A program made the translations under genes and the position numbers. A DNA stretch of 64,000 bases from a virus. The notes beneath the pieces are model-generated. The model was given only the letters and a program-made list of their open reading frames with translations, did no database searches and had not been told where the DNA came from. The DNA lies in the IMG/VR virus record IMGVR_UViG_3300012929_000018, positions 18,503 through 82,502 of that record; one strand, given 5' to 3'. Below are positions 30,561 to 38,666 of the stretch, piece after piece; position 1 is the first letter of the stretch; every line of letters starts with the position of its first letter.

Positions 30561-30803
30561 ATGAACACAGGACAAATCATAGTGAGGGAAACTACCGCCA
30601 AACACAACGGACGTAGAATCGTCATGGTGTTCGGCGTGCTCGCGTTGGATGAGAACTCCAACCTGAAAGGCGAGCATCAATACACGGTGGTCGGCGGTGG
30701 CGGAAGCCTTCGCTTCGACGACCGTGATGGAAAGGACATGACCGCGCGGTCAATAGGCAACACGCCTGACGGCTTGCTGCGGGAACCAATATGGAAAGTA
30801 TGA
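30561..30803 (+). CDS. 80-aa hypothetical protein
   Basis: MNTGQIIVRETTAKHNGRRI and YTVVGGGGSLRFDDRDGKD suggest a small beta protein. Starts two bases after the ligase stop and overlaps the next gene by 13 bases. Confidence 0.45.
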   Translation: MNTGQIIVRETTAKHNGRRIVMVFGVLALDENSNLKGEHQYTVVGGGGSLRFDDRDGKDMTARSIGNTPDGLLREPIWKV

Positions 30804-31027
30804 AGATGACATTTGAAAGTGAAAATCGAAAATCGATCACCAAACCTAGATCATTGATCTGGCAGTATGGGGTTGTTGATAATGCCGACCGGGTGCGATA
30901 CCCTGCTCGGCGCAGCAAGATCACAGGACGGGTGCAGGTTAAGCTGCGCCTGTGTAATTGGGTAACCATTAACGAGAGATGGATGTTCAATCCAGCCCTT
31001 TGGGTTGACTTCCGATTATTTCTATGA
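30791..31027 (+). CDS. 78-aa hypothetical protein
   Basis: MESMKMTFESENRKSITKPR and later KLRLCNWVTINERWMFNP; a basic protein rich in Trp/Phe near the C-terminus. Unrecognised. Confidence 0.45.
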   Translation: MESMKMTFESENRKSITKPRSLIWQYGVVDNADRVRYPARRSKITGRVQVKLRLCNWVTINERWMFNPALWVDFRLFL

Positions 31028-31269
31028 AACTAACACTCGAACTGACAGAGGACCCCGAAGGCGGGTTCACAACCCGACGTGAGTGGTCGGGCACGAAGGA
31101 CGCGCCGCCGCTATTCATCAAAATAGCCCAGCGCCTCGAACTCGCGGTGCTGTCAACGCTAGACATGTTCAGCCATTCGCTCGGCACCGGCGAAGGCAAG
31201 ACCGAAGAAGAAGCGCGAATCAAATTAGACATTGACCGCTCCATTCGTAAGGCAGGGGAGCCCGAATAA
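31024..31269 (+). CDS. 81-aa hypothetical protein
   Basis: MKLTLELTEDPEGGFTTRRE continues to helices ending DIDRSIRKAG. Four-base overlap with the previous gene and one-base overlap with the next. Confidence 0.45.
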   Translation: MKLTLELTEDPEGGFTTRREWSGTKDAPPLFIKIAQRLELAVLSTLDMFSHSLGTGEGKTEEEARIKLDIDRSIRKAGEPE

Positions 31270-31526
31270 TGTTTACGTGGCATCCGATAAGCGAAGACCC
31301 GCCGCGCACCGGCTACTACGTGTTGGCGCACTACGGGACAATGACAGCGCACAACTTCTGGCGCGGGCACGACAAGCCGTGGATTAACCCCGAGGGGATA
31401 AAATACGGATGGGTGTCTGACCAATTCGGCAGAGACCCGTTGGCGTTCCGCCCTACCCACTGGATGTTCGTGCCATTTCCACCTTGCGAGGTTCCGCCAT
31501 CATGGGAAGCAAGACCAACAGGTTAG
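31269..31526 (+). CDS. DUF551-like protein
   Basis: The 85-residue product opens MFTWHPISEDPPRTGYYVLA and has YGTMTAHNFWRGHD and FRPTHWMFVPFPP, the W-x-P-I-S...PP...H-W pattern of DUF551 proteins, common in phages and without known function. Confidence 0.65.
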   Translation: MFTWHPISEDPPRTGYYVLAHYGTMTAHNFWRGHDKPWINPEGIKYGWVSDQFGRDPLAFRPTHWMFVPFPPCEVPPSWEARPTG

Positions 31527-32002
31527 GAATTAAGACGGCGGTTAGCGATCGTGAAGCACGAACGCTCCGCTCGCTCGCGACCGGCCAGAGGGTGATCGAG
31601 GTAGGCTCGTTGCTCGGCTATTCAACTATCACGTTGGCTAGCCGGGCGACGCACGTTGACGCGATTGACCCGCACAACGGCTACCCATATTACAACCCTG
31701 TTCCCACGCTGCCCTGCTTCCTTGCAAACCTGCAACGGTGGGGCGTGGACGCAAAGGTGACGGCGCGGGTAGGGTTGGCGCAGGAGTGGCTGGATAAGTT
31801 GAAGGCCGACATGGCATTCATCGACTGCACCGGCTTCTATGAGGACACTAAGTTTTGCCTCAACCATGCGCAGGCAGCTGTAATAGCGGTGCATGATTTC
31901 GGGCGGCGGGGCTGCGATGGCGTGGCACGCGCCGTAATTGAATTTGTTAGAGAAAGAAACCGAGAGTTGTCGATGATCGACACTCTTGCAATCATCACAT
32001 GA
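31502..32002 (+). CDS. Class I methyltransferase-like protein (O-MTase type)
   Basis: In the 166-residue product, GQRVIEVGSLLGYSTITLA near residue 30 is a SAM-binding loop, HVDAIDPHNGYP gives the acidic ribose-binding end, and KADMAFIDCTGFYED is typical of class I O-methyltransferases. The substrate is unknown. It overlaps the previous gene by 25 bases in another frame. Confidence 0.6.
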   Translation: MGSKTNRLGIKTAVSDREARTLRSLATGQRVIEVGSLLGYSTITLASRATHVDAIDPHNGYPYYNPVPTLPCFLANLQRWGVDAKVTARVGLAQEWLDKLKADMAFIDCTGFYEDTKFCLNHAQAAVIAVHDFGRRGCDGVARAVIEFVRERNRELSMIDTLAIIT

Positions 32003-32004
32003 GC

Positions 32005-32017
32005 GCGCATAATGCGC
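32005..32017 (+). promoter_or_regulatory. GCGCATAATGCGC palindrome, copy 5 of 7
   Basis: A perfect copy three bases after a stop codon, followed by AGAAAGGGAA and an ATG 14 bases downstream. TTGCAA lies 16 bases upstream of CATAAT and could act as a -35. Confidence 0.65.
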
Positions 32018-32031
32018 ACTAGAAAGGGAAA

Positions 32032-32256
32032 ATGAGATACAACATAATCGACAAGAAAAAGCCAACGTCGGTTGAGCCGACCGTCAACCTCTCGTTTGAG
32101 CGTGAGGAAGATGGTAGTGTAAACGTAATGGCGGATAGATGGTATATCCTTACGTTTGAAACCAATGGCAAAATCCAACGCTGCGCGTCTGTGCCCTCGG
32201 GCATCGGCTTCAAGGTGGATGAAAAAGGCCACGTGCTCACGACCAAGGAACTATGA
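32032..32256 (+). CDS. 74-aa hypothetical protein
   Basis: MRYNIIDKKKPTSVEPTVNL with VMADRWYILTFETNG suggests a small beta fold. A strong AGAAAGGGAA site sits between palindrome and start. Unrecognised. Confidence 0.5.
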   Translation: MRYNIIDKKKPTSVEPTVNLSFEREEDGSVNVMADRWYILTFETNGKIQRCASVPSGIGFKVDEKGHVLTTKEL

Positions 32257-32278
32257 AACCGCTAACAAGAAAGGTAAC

Positions 32279-32572
32279 ATGAAACAAATCAGAGAGTTTC
32301 CGTCGAGCTTAATGACGGGATACCAAACCTACACGCCCGGCAAGCTGCTCGACATTGCCGCGGAAATGACCCGCTCGGGTATCGAATCCATCGACTTCGA
32401 AATCGAAGAAGTATGGGAAAATTCCCACAGCATTCAATGTCGCGAGCGCAGGCTCGAGACCGATCAGGAATACATCGAACGCATCGAGAAAGATCGCAAG
32501 TTCGACGAACAGCGCGAGCAGTATGAGCACGCGACGTATCTCCGTCTTCAACGCAAGTTTGGAAAGCAATAA
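32279..32572 (+). CDS. 97-aa hypothetical protein
   Basis: MKQIREFPSSLMTGYQTYTP, GKLLDIAAEMTRSGIESID, then a long charged helix with many Glu/Arg. A GAAAGGTAAC ribosome site precedes it. It may form a coiled coil. Confidence 0.5.
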   Translation: MKQIREFPSSLMTGYQTYTPGKLLDIAAEMTRSGIESIDFEIEEVWENSHSIQCRERRLETDQEYIERIEKDRKFDEQREQYEHATYLRLQRKFGKQ

Positions 32573-32575
32573 ACT

Positions 32576-32716
32576 ATGAAATGGAAAATAAACATACTGT
32601 TCCCGTTCCTGATCGCATTCACGATCTGGGCGGGAGTAACCGGACACGTATCGTGGTGGACAATCGCCCTGATCGTGGCTAGCCATGCCGAAGTGAACGT
32701 TCACTTCACGATATGA
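32576..32716 (+). CDS. 46-aa membrane protein
   Basis: MKWKINILFPFLIAFTIWAG with VTGHVSWWTIALIVASHA forms two probable membrane spans. ATGA overlap with the next gene. Confidence 0.5.
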   Translation: MKWKINILFPFLIAFTIWAGVTGHVSWWTIALIVASHAEVNVHFTI

Positions 32717-32862
32717 GCGAAACCAACAATCAAGTAGCGGCGCGGGCAGTCCGTGATCTGCGCAGGCAAAAGCAACATCGACCCCAAGTATGGCGGACTG
32801 TGCGCGGCGAGCGCCGCGTCTACGTCTCCGACGGCGGCGGGTGTGTTGAGAGGGTAGAGTAA
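32713..32862 (+). CDS. 49-aa basic hypothetical protein
   Basis: MSETNNQVAARAVRDLRRQK with WRTVRGERRVYVSDGGGC is highly basic. Its stop codon overlaps the A/T-tract element. Confidence 0.4.
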   Translation: MSETNNQVAARAVRDLRRQKQHRPQVWRTVRGERRVYVSDGGGCVERVE

Positions 32863-32890
32863 CCTCGGTTTTTTGAGGGAAAAAATTTTT
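32861..32890. repeat. A/T-tract terminator-like element, copy 2 of 3
   Basis: AACCTCGGTTTTTTGAGGG is followed by a six-A, five-T tract. CCTC can pair with GAGG around the T-run, and T6 with the following A6. See copies at 19971 and 36793. Confidence 0.6.
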
Positions 32891-32914
32891 AGCGAAATAA
32901 CTAGCAAAAGTTTA

Positions 32915-33475
32915 ATGAACCTGCCAAAATCGAAATCACTAATGAATGCGTTACTCTACTCACCAACGGGCGTGGCAGAGTATGACCCATCACGGGGCAT
33001 ATCCTACCCGCTTCCATTTGAACCTAGTCCCGAGGACTTTGCCTCTGGCCTCGTCGAGGAAAACCCGACGTTGCCTGACGAGGACACCGGCTCTGACTAT
33101 GCTACCTCTGATTATATGCAGCCCGAGTGGCGATCACTCCGCTCTGTGCTCGACCGTAACTTCGGCCCCGGCGGCGGTCGCTTCGTGTGGTATACCCACA
33201 CCGGCGAGGCGATGGACCCGGCAGACATGGCGACACCGCACGTATTCTATGCTCTGCGCATGGTCTGGAATCACAGCGTGCCGCGGGTAATGAAGGTCGG
33301 CGACGGCCCGAACTACCCTGACGTGCGCCTTTGGTGCGACGCCTACAAACAGGCAGCGATCACCACACTCGCGAATGAACTCGCGCAGCGAGACGACGAA
33401 CTGAATGAAGATTTGCGGATGGAGTTGTTCGAGATGGTTCAAAAGACCCTCGTCATTCTCCAACTCGGCCTGTAA
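32915..33475 (+). CDS. 186-aa hypothetical protein
   Basis: MNLPKSKSLMNALLYSPTGV starts an acidic protein with VWYTHTGEAMDPADMATPHV and a helical end (NELAQRDDELNEDLRMELFE). An upstream TTG start would fall in the A/T element and is less likely. Followed by a strong terminator. Unrecognised. Confidence 0.55.
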   Translation: MNLPKSKSLMNALLYSPTGVAEYDPSRGISYPLPFEPSPEDFASGLVEENPTLPDEDTGSDYATSDYMQPEWRSLRSVLDRNFGPGGGRFVWYTHTGEAMDPADMATPHVFYALRMVWNHSVPRVMKVGDGPNYPDVRLWCDAYKQAAITTLANELAQRDDELNEDLRMELFEMVQKTLVILQLGL

Positions 33476-33496
33476 TTTCTCCCGTTGGTAACCCGC

Positions 33497-33533
33497 GTGG
33501 CGACGCTCGCAAGGGCGTCGCCACTTTTCTTTT
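33497..33533 (+). terminator. Rho-independent terminator
   Basis: GTGGCGACGC and GCGTCGCCAC form a ten-pair stem around TCGCAAGG, followed by TTTTCTTTT. It closes the unit before palindrome copy 6. Confidence 0.92.
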
Positions 33534-33558
33534 AACGATACAGGAGTATCATATCTGC

Positions 33559-33571
33559 GCGCATAATGCGC
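33559..33571 (+). promoter_or_regulatory. GCGCATAATGCGC palindrome, copy 6 of 7
   Basis: The surrounding stretch CTGCGCGCATAATGCGCGCG then AAAGGATCGAAATGA is nearly the same as at copy 7, so more than 30 bases are conserved. It lies between a terminator and a gene start. Confidence 0.7.
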
Positions 33572-33590
33572 GCGAAAGGATCGAAATGAA

Positions 33591-33788
33591 ATGACTATGC
33601 TCAAACTGCGGCTGATGTTGTGGTTCGCCAAACAATTATTTAACTTGATCGTGACGTGGGAAGGCCCCAACGGTCGGGCTGTGATGTTCTTGGCAGCCAA
33701 TATACGCGACTTGAACTGCGGAGTGCGCAGCTACGTGGAAGCGTTAGACCAATCTTATATCGACAACGATAACAAACAGAAGGAGTAA
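33591..33788 (+). CDS. 65-aa hypothetical protein
   Basis: MTMLKLRLMLWFAKQLFNLI begins an amphipathic, hydrophobic N-terminus, then RAVMFLAANIRDLNCGVRSY. An ATG five bases earlier gives only MK-stop, so this start is used. It leads the rIIAB unit. Confidence 0.5.
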   Translation: MTMLKLRLMLWFAKQLFNLIVTWEGPNGRAVMFLAANIRDLNCGVRSYVEALDQSYIDNDNKQKE

Positions 33789-33790
33789 AC

Positions 33791-35962
33791 ATGAAAGTAG
33801 TGAGTGAGGGAACAGCATCCCTACTCGGCGGGACGGATGCGCCTATCAATATGGGCATATCCACAGACCCCGAGGACCAGCTTATGATCTTGAACGTGTT
33901 GAGCAATTCGCTCTACACCGACAAGGTCGCAGCCGTGTTAAGGGAATACGGATGCAATGGGTTCGACGCCAACGTCGAAGCAGGCCGAGGGCATCAGCCC
34001 ATCGAAATTCGCCTGCCCAATAGGTTAGACCCGACGCTAGCAATTCGGGACTTCGGCTACGGCATGAGTGAGGCTCAGATTCTCAACGTGTTCTGCCGAC
34101 TTGGGCGCTCGACCAAGCGCCAGTCCAATACCTTCACCGGCATGTTAGGTATCGGCTCGAAGGCGGGCTTCGCTTATGGCGACAGCTTCGTCGTGACGAG
34201 CTTTAACGGCGGCAGCAAGACAGTGTATAATTGCTTCCGCGATCAGGGCGCACCACGCCTTGCCAAGATGCACGAAGAACCGAGCGACTCGCCGGATGGA
34301 ATCGAAGTGAAGGTGCCGATTAGGGTCGGTGACTTCCAAGAGTTCATCACCAAAGCCGAGCGTATCTATCGTTACTTCAAGGTGCGGCCAATCATCCACG
34401 GCGTAAGCGGGTGGACGTGGGCCGAGCGCGGCGTCGCTGAGTTCTCCGGCACAGGCTGGCGATACACCGGCGTCGGCAGTTCCGTGGCAATCATGGGCAA
34501 CGTGGGCTACACGCTCACCGAAGCAGCCCTGCCACAGTCGGTCGATGCTCGCCTGCGAACGTTGATTAACCTCGGGGTCGAGTTGGACTTCGAGATTGGT
34601 GACCTTGAGATTGCTGCCAACCGAGAAGGTTTGCAGTATAAGGAGCACACAATCAAGTCGATTGTAGCGCGGCTCACCATTGTAGCCGACGAGGTTACCA
34701 AGGTGTTCACCGATCGCATTGCAACGGCGCCGTCCCTCTGGGATGCGCACCGTATGTATGGCGACAACTTCGAGAAGATGGGCCAGTCCCAATACGGGAT
34801 GCGCACGTTGAAAGAAGTAGTGAACAAGGGCATCACGTGGCAGGGTAAGAAGATCACGACGGGCCGGTTTGCATTGCTGCCGAGCCAGTGGGTCGGGGTT
34901 ACAATGCCGGGTGTGCACATCGTTGAGTATCACAAGGACAGATACTACGCGAGCCGCACGCAGAAGCGTGACAATCCTGGTGACACCTACGCGTCGGAGA
35001 AAACGCAGCTTTGCTTCAATGATCTGGCGTCGCAGACCAACAGTCCGTCGAGGGTGAAGGGGTTCTTTGAAACCAAGACCACGTTCGAGCGGTTGGTGAC
35101 GTTCACATTCGAGAACGATACCGCGAAGAAGAAATACATCAGGCTGGTTCAACTCGACGGAGCGCCGACGATAAACCTGTCGTCAGTTCCGCCGTCGATC
35201 ATCGTGAGCACGAGCAGCGGCAGCAGCGGGCCGAGTGAGCATCGCGCTAAACACAGCGCCAAGGTGTTCGAGTTGGCAGCAGCGCGCCCGGTGCAGGGCT
35301 CGTCGGTCAGGAGCAAGTGGTGGGAAAAGACGGAAGTCGATCTTGAGAATGACTCGGGAATTTACGTGAAGATTCACAAGTTCTCCGCGTTGCTCGCCGA
35401 CGGCCCGATTGAACCGACTCAGTTCTGGAATGACTCGCGGGCCTTAATCAAGGCAGGCATCATCACCGGCAAGATCGTGGGTCTCAAGCAGGCAATGGTG
35501 GATAAGATCGGCAAGGGATGGGTGTCCCTCGAAGATCACATCAAAGCGAATCTCGATCAATGGGTGACCGCCAACAAGCAGACGGTAGCGGATGCTGACG
35601 GGGCGCTTGCGCATAAGGAATGGATTCCGAAGAAGTGGGCGCGGCATTTCAGTCCGAAGTCCGCGATGCATCGGTATCTGCGAGCGTTCGAGTTGATGGT
35701 TGAGAACGGCAAGAAAACCTCGGACATGGTTGATTCCATTCGTCGCGGGTATAACTGCCTGCTCAAGAAGTCAGTGCTCGACAAGCTGCCGAGCCCGACG
35801 CATGATTTGGATAAGCTCAGCAAGGAAGCGTTGAACACGTATACGTTGCTGGCTATCCTGAACAAGCAGTCGCCCTACGTGTGGGATGAACGCCATCACG
35901 TCGGGGGCAATGCTTCACTCTTGCAATCGTGCAAGGAATATGTTCAACTAGTAAACCAATAA
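33791..35962 (+). CDS. rIIA: rIIA-like protein with GHKL ATPase
   Basis: The 723-residue product carries a GHKL ATP-binding site: the N-box REYGCNGFDAN near residue 50, IRDFGYGMS (D-x-G-x-G) near residue 80, and GMLGIGSKAGFAYG near 118, followed by a transducer-like and a long variable C-terminal region. This is the domain order of T4 rIIA, which with rIIB protects infection from host exclusion and affects lysis timing. The neighbouring gene is rIIB-like, as in T4. Confidence 0.85.
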   Translation: MKVVSEGTASLLGGTDAPINMGISTDPEDQLMILNVLSNSLYTDKVAAVLREYGCNGFDANVEAGRGHQPIEIRLPNRLDPTLAIRDFGYGMSEAQILNVFCRLGRSTKRQSNTFTGMLGIGSKAGFAYGDSFVVTSFNGGSKTVYNCFRDQGAPRLAKMHEEPSDSPDGIEVKVPIRVGDFQEFITKAERIYRYFKVRPIIHGVSGWTWAERGVAEFSGTGWRYTGVGSSVAIMGNVGYTLTEAALPQSVDARLRTLINLGVELDFEIGDLEIAANREGLQYKEHTIKSIVARLTIVADEVTKVFTDRIATAPSLWDAHRMYGDNFEKMGQSQYGMRTLKEVVNKGITWQGKKITTGRFALLPSQWVGVTMPGVHIVEYHKDRYYASRTQKRDNPGDTYASEKTQLCFNDLASQTNSPSRVKGFFETKTTFERLVTFTFENDTAKKKYIRLVQLDGAPTINLSSVPPSIIVSTSSGSSGPSEHRAKHSAKVFELAAARPVQGSSVRSKWWEKTEVDLENDSGIYVKIHKFSALLADGPIEPTQFWNDSRALIKAGIITGKIVGLKQAMVDKIGKGWVSLEDHIKANLDQWVTANKQTVADADGALAHKEWIPKKWARHFSPKSAMHRYLRAFELMVENGKKTSDMVDSIRRGYNCLLKKSVLDKLPSPTHDLDKLSKEALNTYTLLAILNKQSPYVWDERHHVGGNASLLQSCKEYVQLVNQ

Positions 35963-35992
35963 CAAAACAACAAGAAAGGGAAAGCAAAGAGA

Positions 35993-36745
35993 ATGAGTAA
36001 GTTAAGTTACATTATCACCGGCCAAGGCATTACTGCCGTGGTTGACGGTGAGACCATGACCATCACTTCGGACAATCCAAGTTACGGTCAGGTGTTAGAC
36101 GCGATCAAGGACGGTGAGGAACCGTATCGCATCGCAGAGTTGTTCCGCGCGGCCAACGCCGTGAAGCGGTATCTGCAAGGCGTTGTCGAAGTCGACGAAC
36201 TGATGGGCGAAGTCACCTACAATGGTGAGCCTGTTGCGAACGTCATTGTCGACCGCATCCTGCAGTTCATGTCGGATGGATTGCCAGTCAATCCGCTCAT
36301 CAAGTTCCTTGAGAACCTGATGTTGAACCCGAGTCGCCGGTCGATTCAGGAACTGTATAAGTTCCTCGAACACAAGTCGTTGCCCATCACGGACGACGGC
36401 TGCTTTCTCGCCTACAAAGGCGTGGACGACAACTTCAAGGATTACCACACTGGTAAATACTCGAACACCGTCGGGTCGATCAACAAGATGCCTCGCGGCA
36501 CTGTTGATGATGACTTCCGTGTATCCTGCGGCACCGGCTTCCATGTCGGCTCGCTCGAATACGCGACCACATTCGGCAACGGTAACACCGTCGTCGTGTG
36601 TAAGGTCAACCCGAAGGACGTGGTTGCAGTTCCGGAAGATTCGTCTTGCCAGAAATGCCGCACCGCGGAGTATGAGGTAGTTGACCTGTTCCAAGGTGCG
36701 ATCAATCGCCCACTGGTTAATTCGGCCTCGCCGTATAGCTACTAG
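35993..36745 (+). CDS. rIIB: rIIB-like protein
   Basis: The 250-residue product has FLENLMLNPSRRSIQELYKF near residue 105, PITDDGCFLAYKGVDDNFKD near 130 and a His-containing block SCGTGFHVGSLEYATTFGNG near 182. This layout is shared by T4 rIIB and relatives. It lies 30 bases after rIIA with a good AGAAAGGGAAAG site. The unit ends in a hairpin. Confidence 0.82.
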   Translation: MSKLSYIITGQGITAVVDGETMTITSDNPSYGQVLDAIKDGEEPYRIAELFRAANAVKRYLQGVVEVDELMGEVTYNGEPVANVIVDRILQFMSDGLPVNPLIKFLENLMLNPSRRSIQELYKFLEHKSLPITDDGCFLAYKGVDDNFKDYHTGKYSNTVGSINKMPRGTVDDDFRVSCGTGFHVGSLEYATTFGNGNTVVVCKVNPKDVVAVPEDSSCQKCRTAEYEVVDLFQGAINRPLVNSASPYSY

Positions 36746-36759
36746 TCGTTAGCGGAAAC

Positions 36760-36792
36760 AAGACACGCGCTGTTCTATCCGGTGCGTGTCTT
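36760..36792 (+). terminator. Terminator hairpin after rIIB
   Basis: AAGACACGC and GCGTGTCTT form a nine-pair stem around a 15-base loop. The T-run is not immediate but follows within AACCTCGGGTTTTTT. It is likely to end the rIIAB transcript. Confidence 0.7.
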
Positions 36793-36823
36793 AACCTCGG
36801 GTTTTTTGGGAGCAAAAAATTTC
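36793..36823. repeat. A/T-tract terminator-like element, copy 3 of 3
   Basis: AACCTCGGGTTTTTTGGGAG then CAAAAAATTTC is the third version of the element at 19971 and 32861. AACC can also pair with GGTT directly before the T-run. Confidence 0.6.
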
Positions 36824-36859
36824 TGAAATTTTGCGCCCTTTAGTTTAACACGAACCTGC

Positions 36860-36872
36860 GCGCATAATGCGC
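36860..36872 (+). promoter_or_regulatory. GCGCATAATGCGC palindrome, copy 7 of 7
   Basis: Flanked as at copy 6 (CTGCGC before, GYGAAAGGATYGAAATGA after), with an ATG 14 bases downstream. It follows a terminator by about 40 bases. Confidence 0.7.
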
Positions 36873-36886
36873 GTGAAAGGATTGAA

Positions 36887-37102
36887 ATGAAGATTGAGAT
36901 TTACAAGACAGCACTGTGTCGTGGATGCTTTAGCCGAGCGGCCATACTTCAAGTGCTGTATGAACCACATGATGTGCCATCTACAGGCATGTCCTTTTGG
37001 TTCTCGACCGTGCCTCGCGATCAAGGGGATGTGCTTGCCATCAACAAGCAGGCAGAGACCATCGCAGATCGGGTGAACGCGGAACGAGATGGAACAATAT
37101 GA
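36887..37102 (+). CDS. 71-aa hypothetical protein
   Basis: MKIEIYKTALCRGCFSRAAI contains a CxxC pair and the later FWFSTVPRDQGDVLAIN. It overlaps the next gene by four bases. A small ribbon or thioredoxin-like mini fold is possible, but I cannot assign it. Confidence 0.5.
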   Translation: MKIEIYKTALCRGCFSRAAILQVLYEPHDVPSTGMSFWFSTVPRDQGDVLAINKQAETIADRVNAERDGTI

Positions 37103-37803
37103 ACTACCTAAGCGTTGGCGTAGACGCCAAGACAAAGAAAGGTGAGAAGCAAGGATACCTCACAGGTATTCTTTACATGGCCCCGGCACAGGTGGCAGGC
37201 GGACGTAACATGTGTCCGTTCTCCACGGCGGGGTGTCGAGCGGTGTGCCTTTACACGGCAGGCCGCGGCGGTTTCAACAGCGTGCAAGAGGCGCGCATCA
37301 GGAAGACGTTGGAGTTCCAGACGAACCCCGACGAGTTCTGCAAGCTCATCATCGAGGACATTGTGTCGCTCGTGAAGAAGGCAGCGAAGCAGGATATGAT
37401 TCCGGCGGTGCGGCTCAACGGCACGACTGACATTGAGTGGGAGAAGTATGGTATCATGGAACAGTTCCCTGACCTACAGTTTTACGACTACACGAAGTGG
37501 CCGTGCGGTAGGCGAATGGGTATTCCATCGAACTACCATCTGACCTATTCGTTTAGCGAAAGTCCGAAGGCGGAACTCAATGCGATCGGTTGGAAGATAC
37601 GTGGGTTCAACACAGCGGCGGTGTTCGCTGGTGGGTTGCCGACTCACTTCAAGATAGGCGAGACGGGCGTGCCCGTGATCGACGGTGACCTTAGTGATCT
37701 TAGGTTCCTCGACCCGAAGGGTGTCGTCGTAGGTCTCAAGACCAAGGGCAAAGCCCGCGGTGTAGTAGATGCTGGCACGGGCTTCGTGCAGAAAGGAATA
37801 TAA
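37099..37803 (+). CDS. Conserved phage protein (DUF7227-like)
   Basis: The 234-residue product has GGRNMCPFSTAGCRAVCLYT near residue 35, AVRLNGTTDIEWEKYG, FPDLQFYDYTKWP and GDLSDLRFLDPKGVVVGLKT. This combination is recurrent in environmental phages and is listed, as far as I recall, under DUF7227. The conserved Cys trio suggests a metal or redox site. Function is unknown. Confidence 0.65.
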   Translation: MNYLSVGVDAKTKKGEKQGYLTGILYMAPAQVAGGRNMCPFSTAGCRAVCLYTAGRGGFNSVQEARIRKTLEFQTNPDEFCKLIIEDIVSLVKKAAKQDMIPAVRLNGTTDIEWEKYGIMEQFPDLQFYDYTKWPCGRRMGIPSNYHLTYSFSESPKAELNAIGWKIRGFNTAAVFAGGLPTHFKIGETGVPVIDGDLSDLRFLDPKGVVVGLKTKGKARGVVDAGTGFVQKGI

Positions 37804-38027
37804 TGAACAGAGAAGCAGCGGTCATCAAAGCCGCAAATGTATTAGGAAAAGCAAGCGAGCACCTGCGCAACAAAGGTTATGCAGGACTCGCATCGGAATG
37901 CGACGGTGCGATCAAAGACTTGCAGGCAAGTGTGGCGGAAAGCCGCGCGCTTGATGAAGCGTCGGTCAGCGAACTGGTGCGCGCGGCAACGCTGTGCGTG
38001 AAGCGGTTCACAGCCATAAGACTATGA
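37803..38027 (+). CDS. 74-aa helical hypothetical protein
   Basis: MNREAAVIKAANVLGKASEH continues as Ala-rich helices ending VKRFTAIRL. One-base overlap with the previous stop and a four-base overlap with the next gene. Confidence 0.45.
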   Translation: MNREAAVIKAANVLGKASEHLRNKGYAGLASECDGAIKDLQASVAESRALDEASVSELVRAATLCVKRFTAIRL

Positions 38028-38317
38028 GCTTCCCGTATCATAAATCACACGTGTCGCCGCTCGCGCTCCACATAGCTATCCACTATGCCACGCGATGTAA
38101 CGACTTCGAGAACATGTGGTCGCCAGCACAGATCACCATCTTCAAGCAGTTCGTGTTGCAGGGAATCCTGCGAACACCAACGGACGCGGAGCGCGAGGCT
38201 GGTTGGGATAACAAGTATATCGCTACGGATAAGTGTCGCGCATGGGTTGAACTCCTGTGCAAGACACCGTTCCCAATCCAGATGTGGGTTGACCCACGCA
38301 CCGAGGAAATGGTATGA
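38024..38317 (+). CDS. 97-aa hypothetical protein
   Basis: MSFPYHKSHVSPLALHIAIH, NMWSPAQITIFKQFVLQG and WVELLCKTPFPIQMWVDPRT. I know no family. The layout is like a small winged or helical adaptor. Confidence 0.45.
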   Translation: MSFPYHKSHVSPLALHIAIHYATRCNDFENMWSPAQITIFKQFVLQGILRTPTDAEREAGWDNKYIATDKCRAWVELLCKTPFPIQMWVDPRTEEMV

Positions 38318-38499
38318 AGTGGATACTCATAGCGATTGCTGTGACGGCCTTCGCCGTTGCACTCCGCGACTACTCTCGAACGCCCACTCCTACTCGGGAG
38401 TATGAGGAGTTCGACACGCCGCGCTTGGAACCAACTCCATCACAGGAAGAAATCAATGAGCGCGTGACGAAGGCGTTGCGCCTGAATCCACCACTATGA
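38314..38499 (+). CDS. 61-aa membrane-anchored protein
   Basis: MKWILIAIAVTAFAVALRDY is one membrane span or uncleaved signal, then a Pro/Glu-rich acidic tail. ATGA overlaps on both sides. Confidence 0.5.
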   Translation: MKWILIAIAVTAFAVALRDYSRTPTPTREYEEFDTPRLEPTPSQEEINERVTKALRLNPPL

Positions 38500-38666
38500 A
38501 GATACACCTGCGAGGCGATTGGGGTATGACGAGGTGCGGCCTTGAGGGTTGGCGCCGTTTGTGGGGTGGATGGGATAGCAAGTGGGCGCTGCCCAACACC
38601 GACGACAGAAGAAAGGTTACGTGTCGCAAGTGCAAGCGAACCAAGAAAACAAAATTCACACTATGA
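38496..38666 (+). CDS. 56-aa basic Cys-containing protein
   Basis: MKIHLRGDWGMTRCGLEGWR with VTCRKCKRTKK is a basic mini protein with a CxxC knuckle. ATGA overlap with the next gene. Confidence 0.45.
   Translation: MKIHLRGDWGMTRCGLEGWRRLWGGWDSKWALPNTDDRRKVTCRKCKRTKKTKFTL

Noticed and set aside
34145-35152. 335-codon minus-strand frame inside rIIA
   Set aside because: It mirrors the rIIA coding frame, which has clear GHKL motifs; the minus-strand sequence has no recognisable domain.
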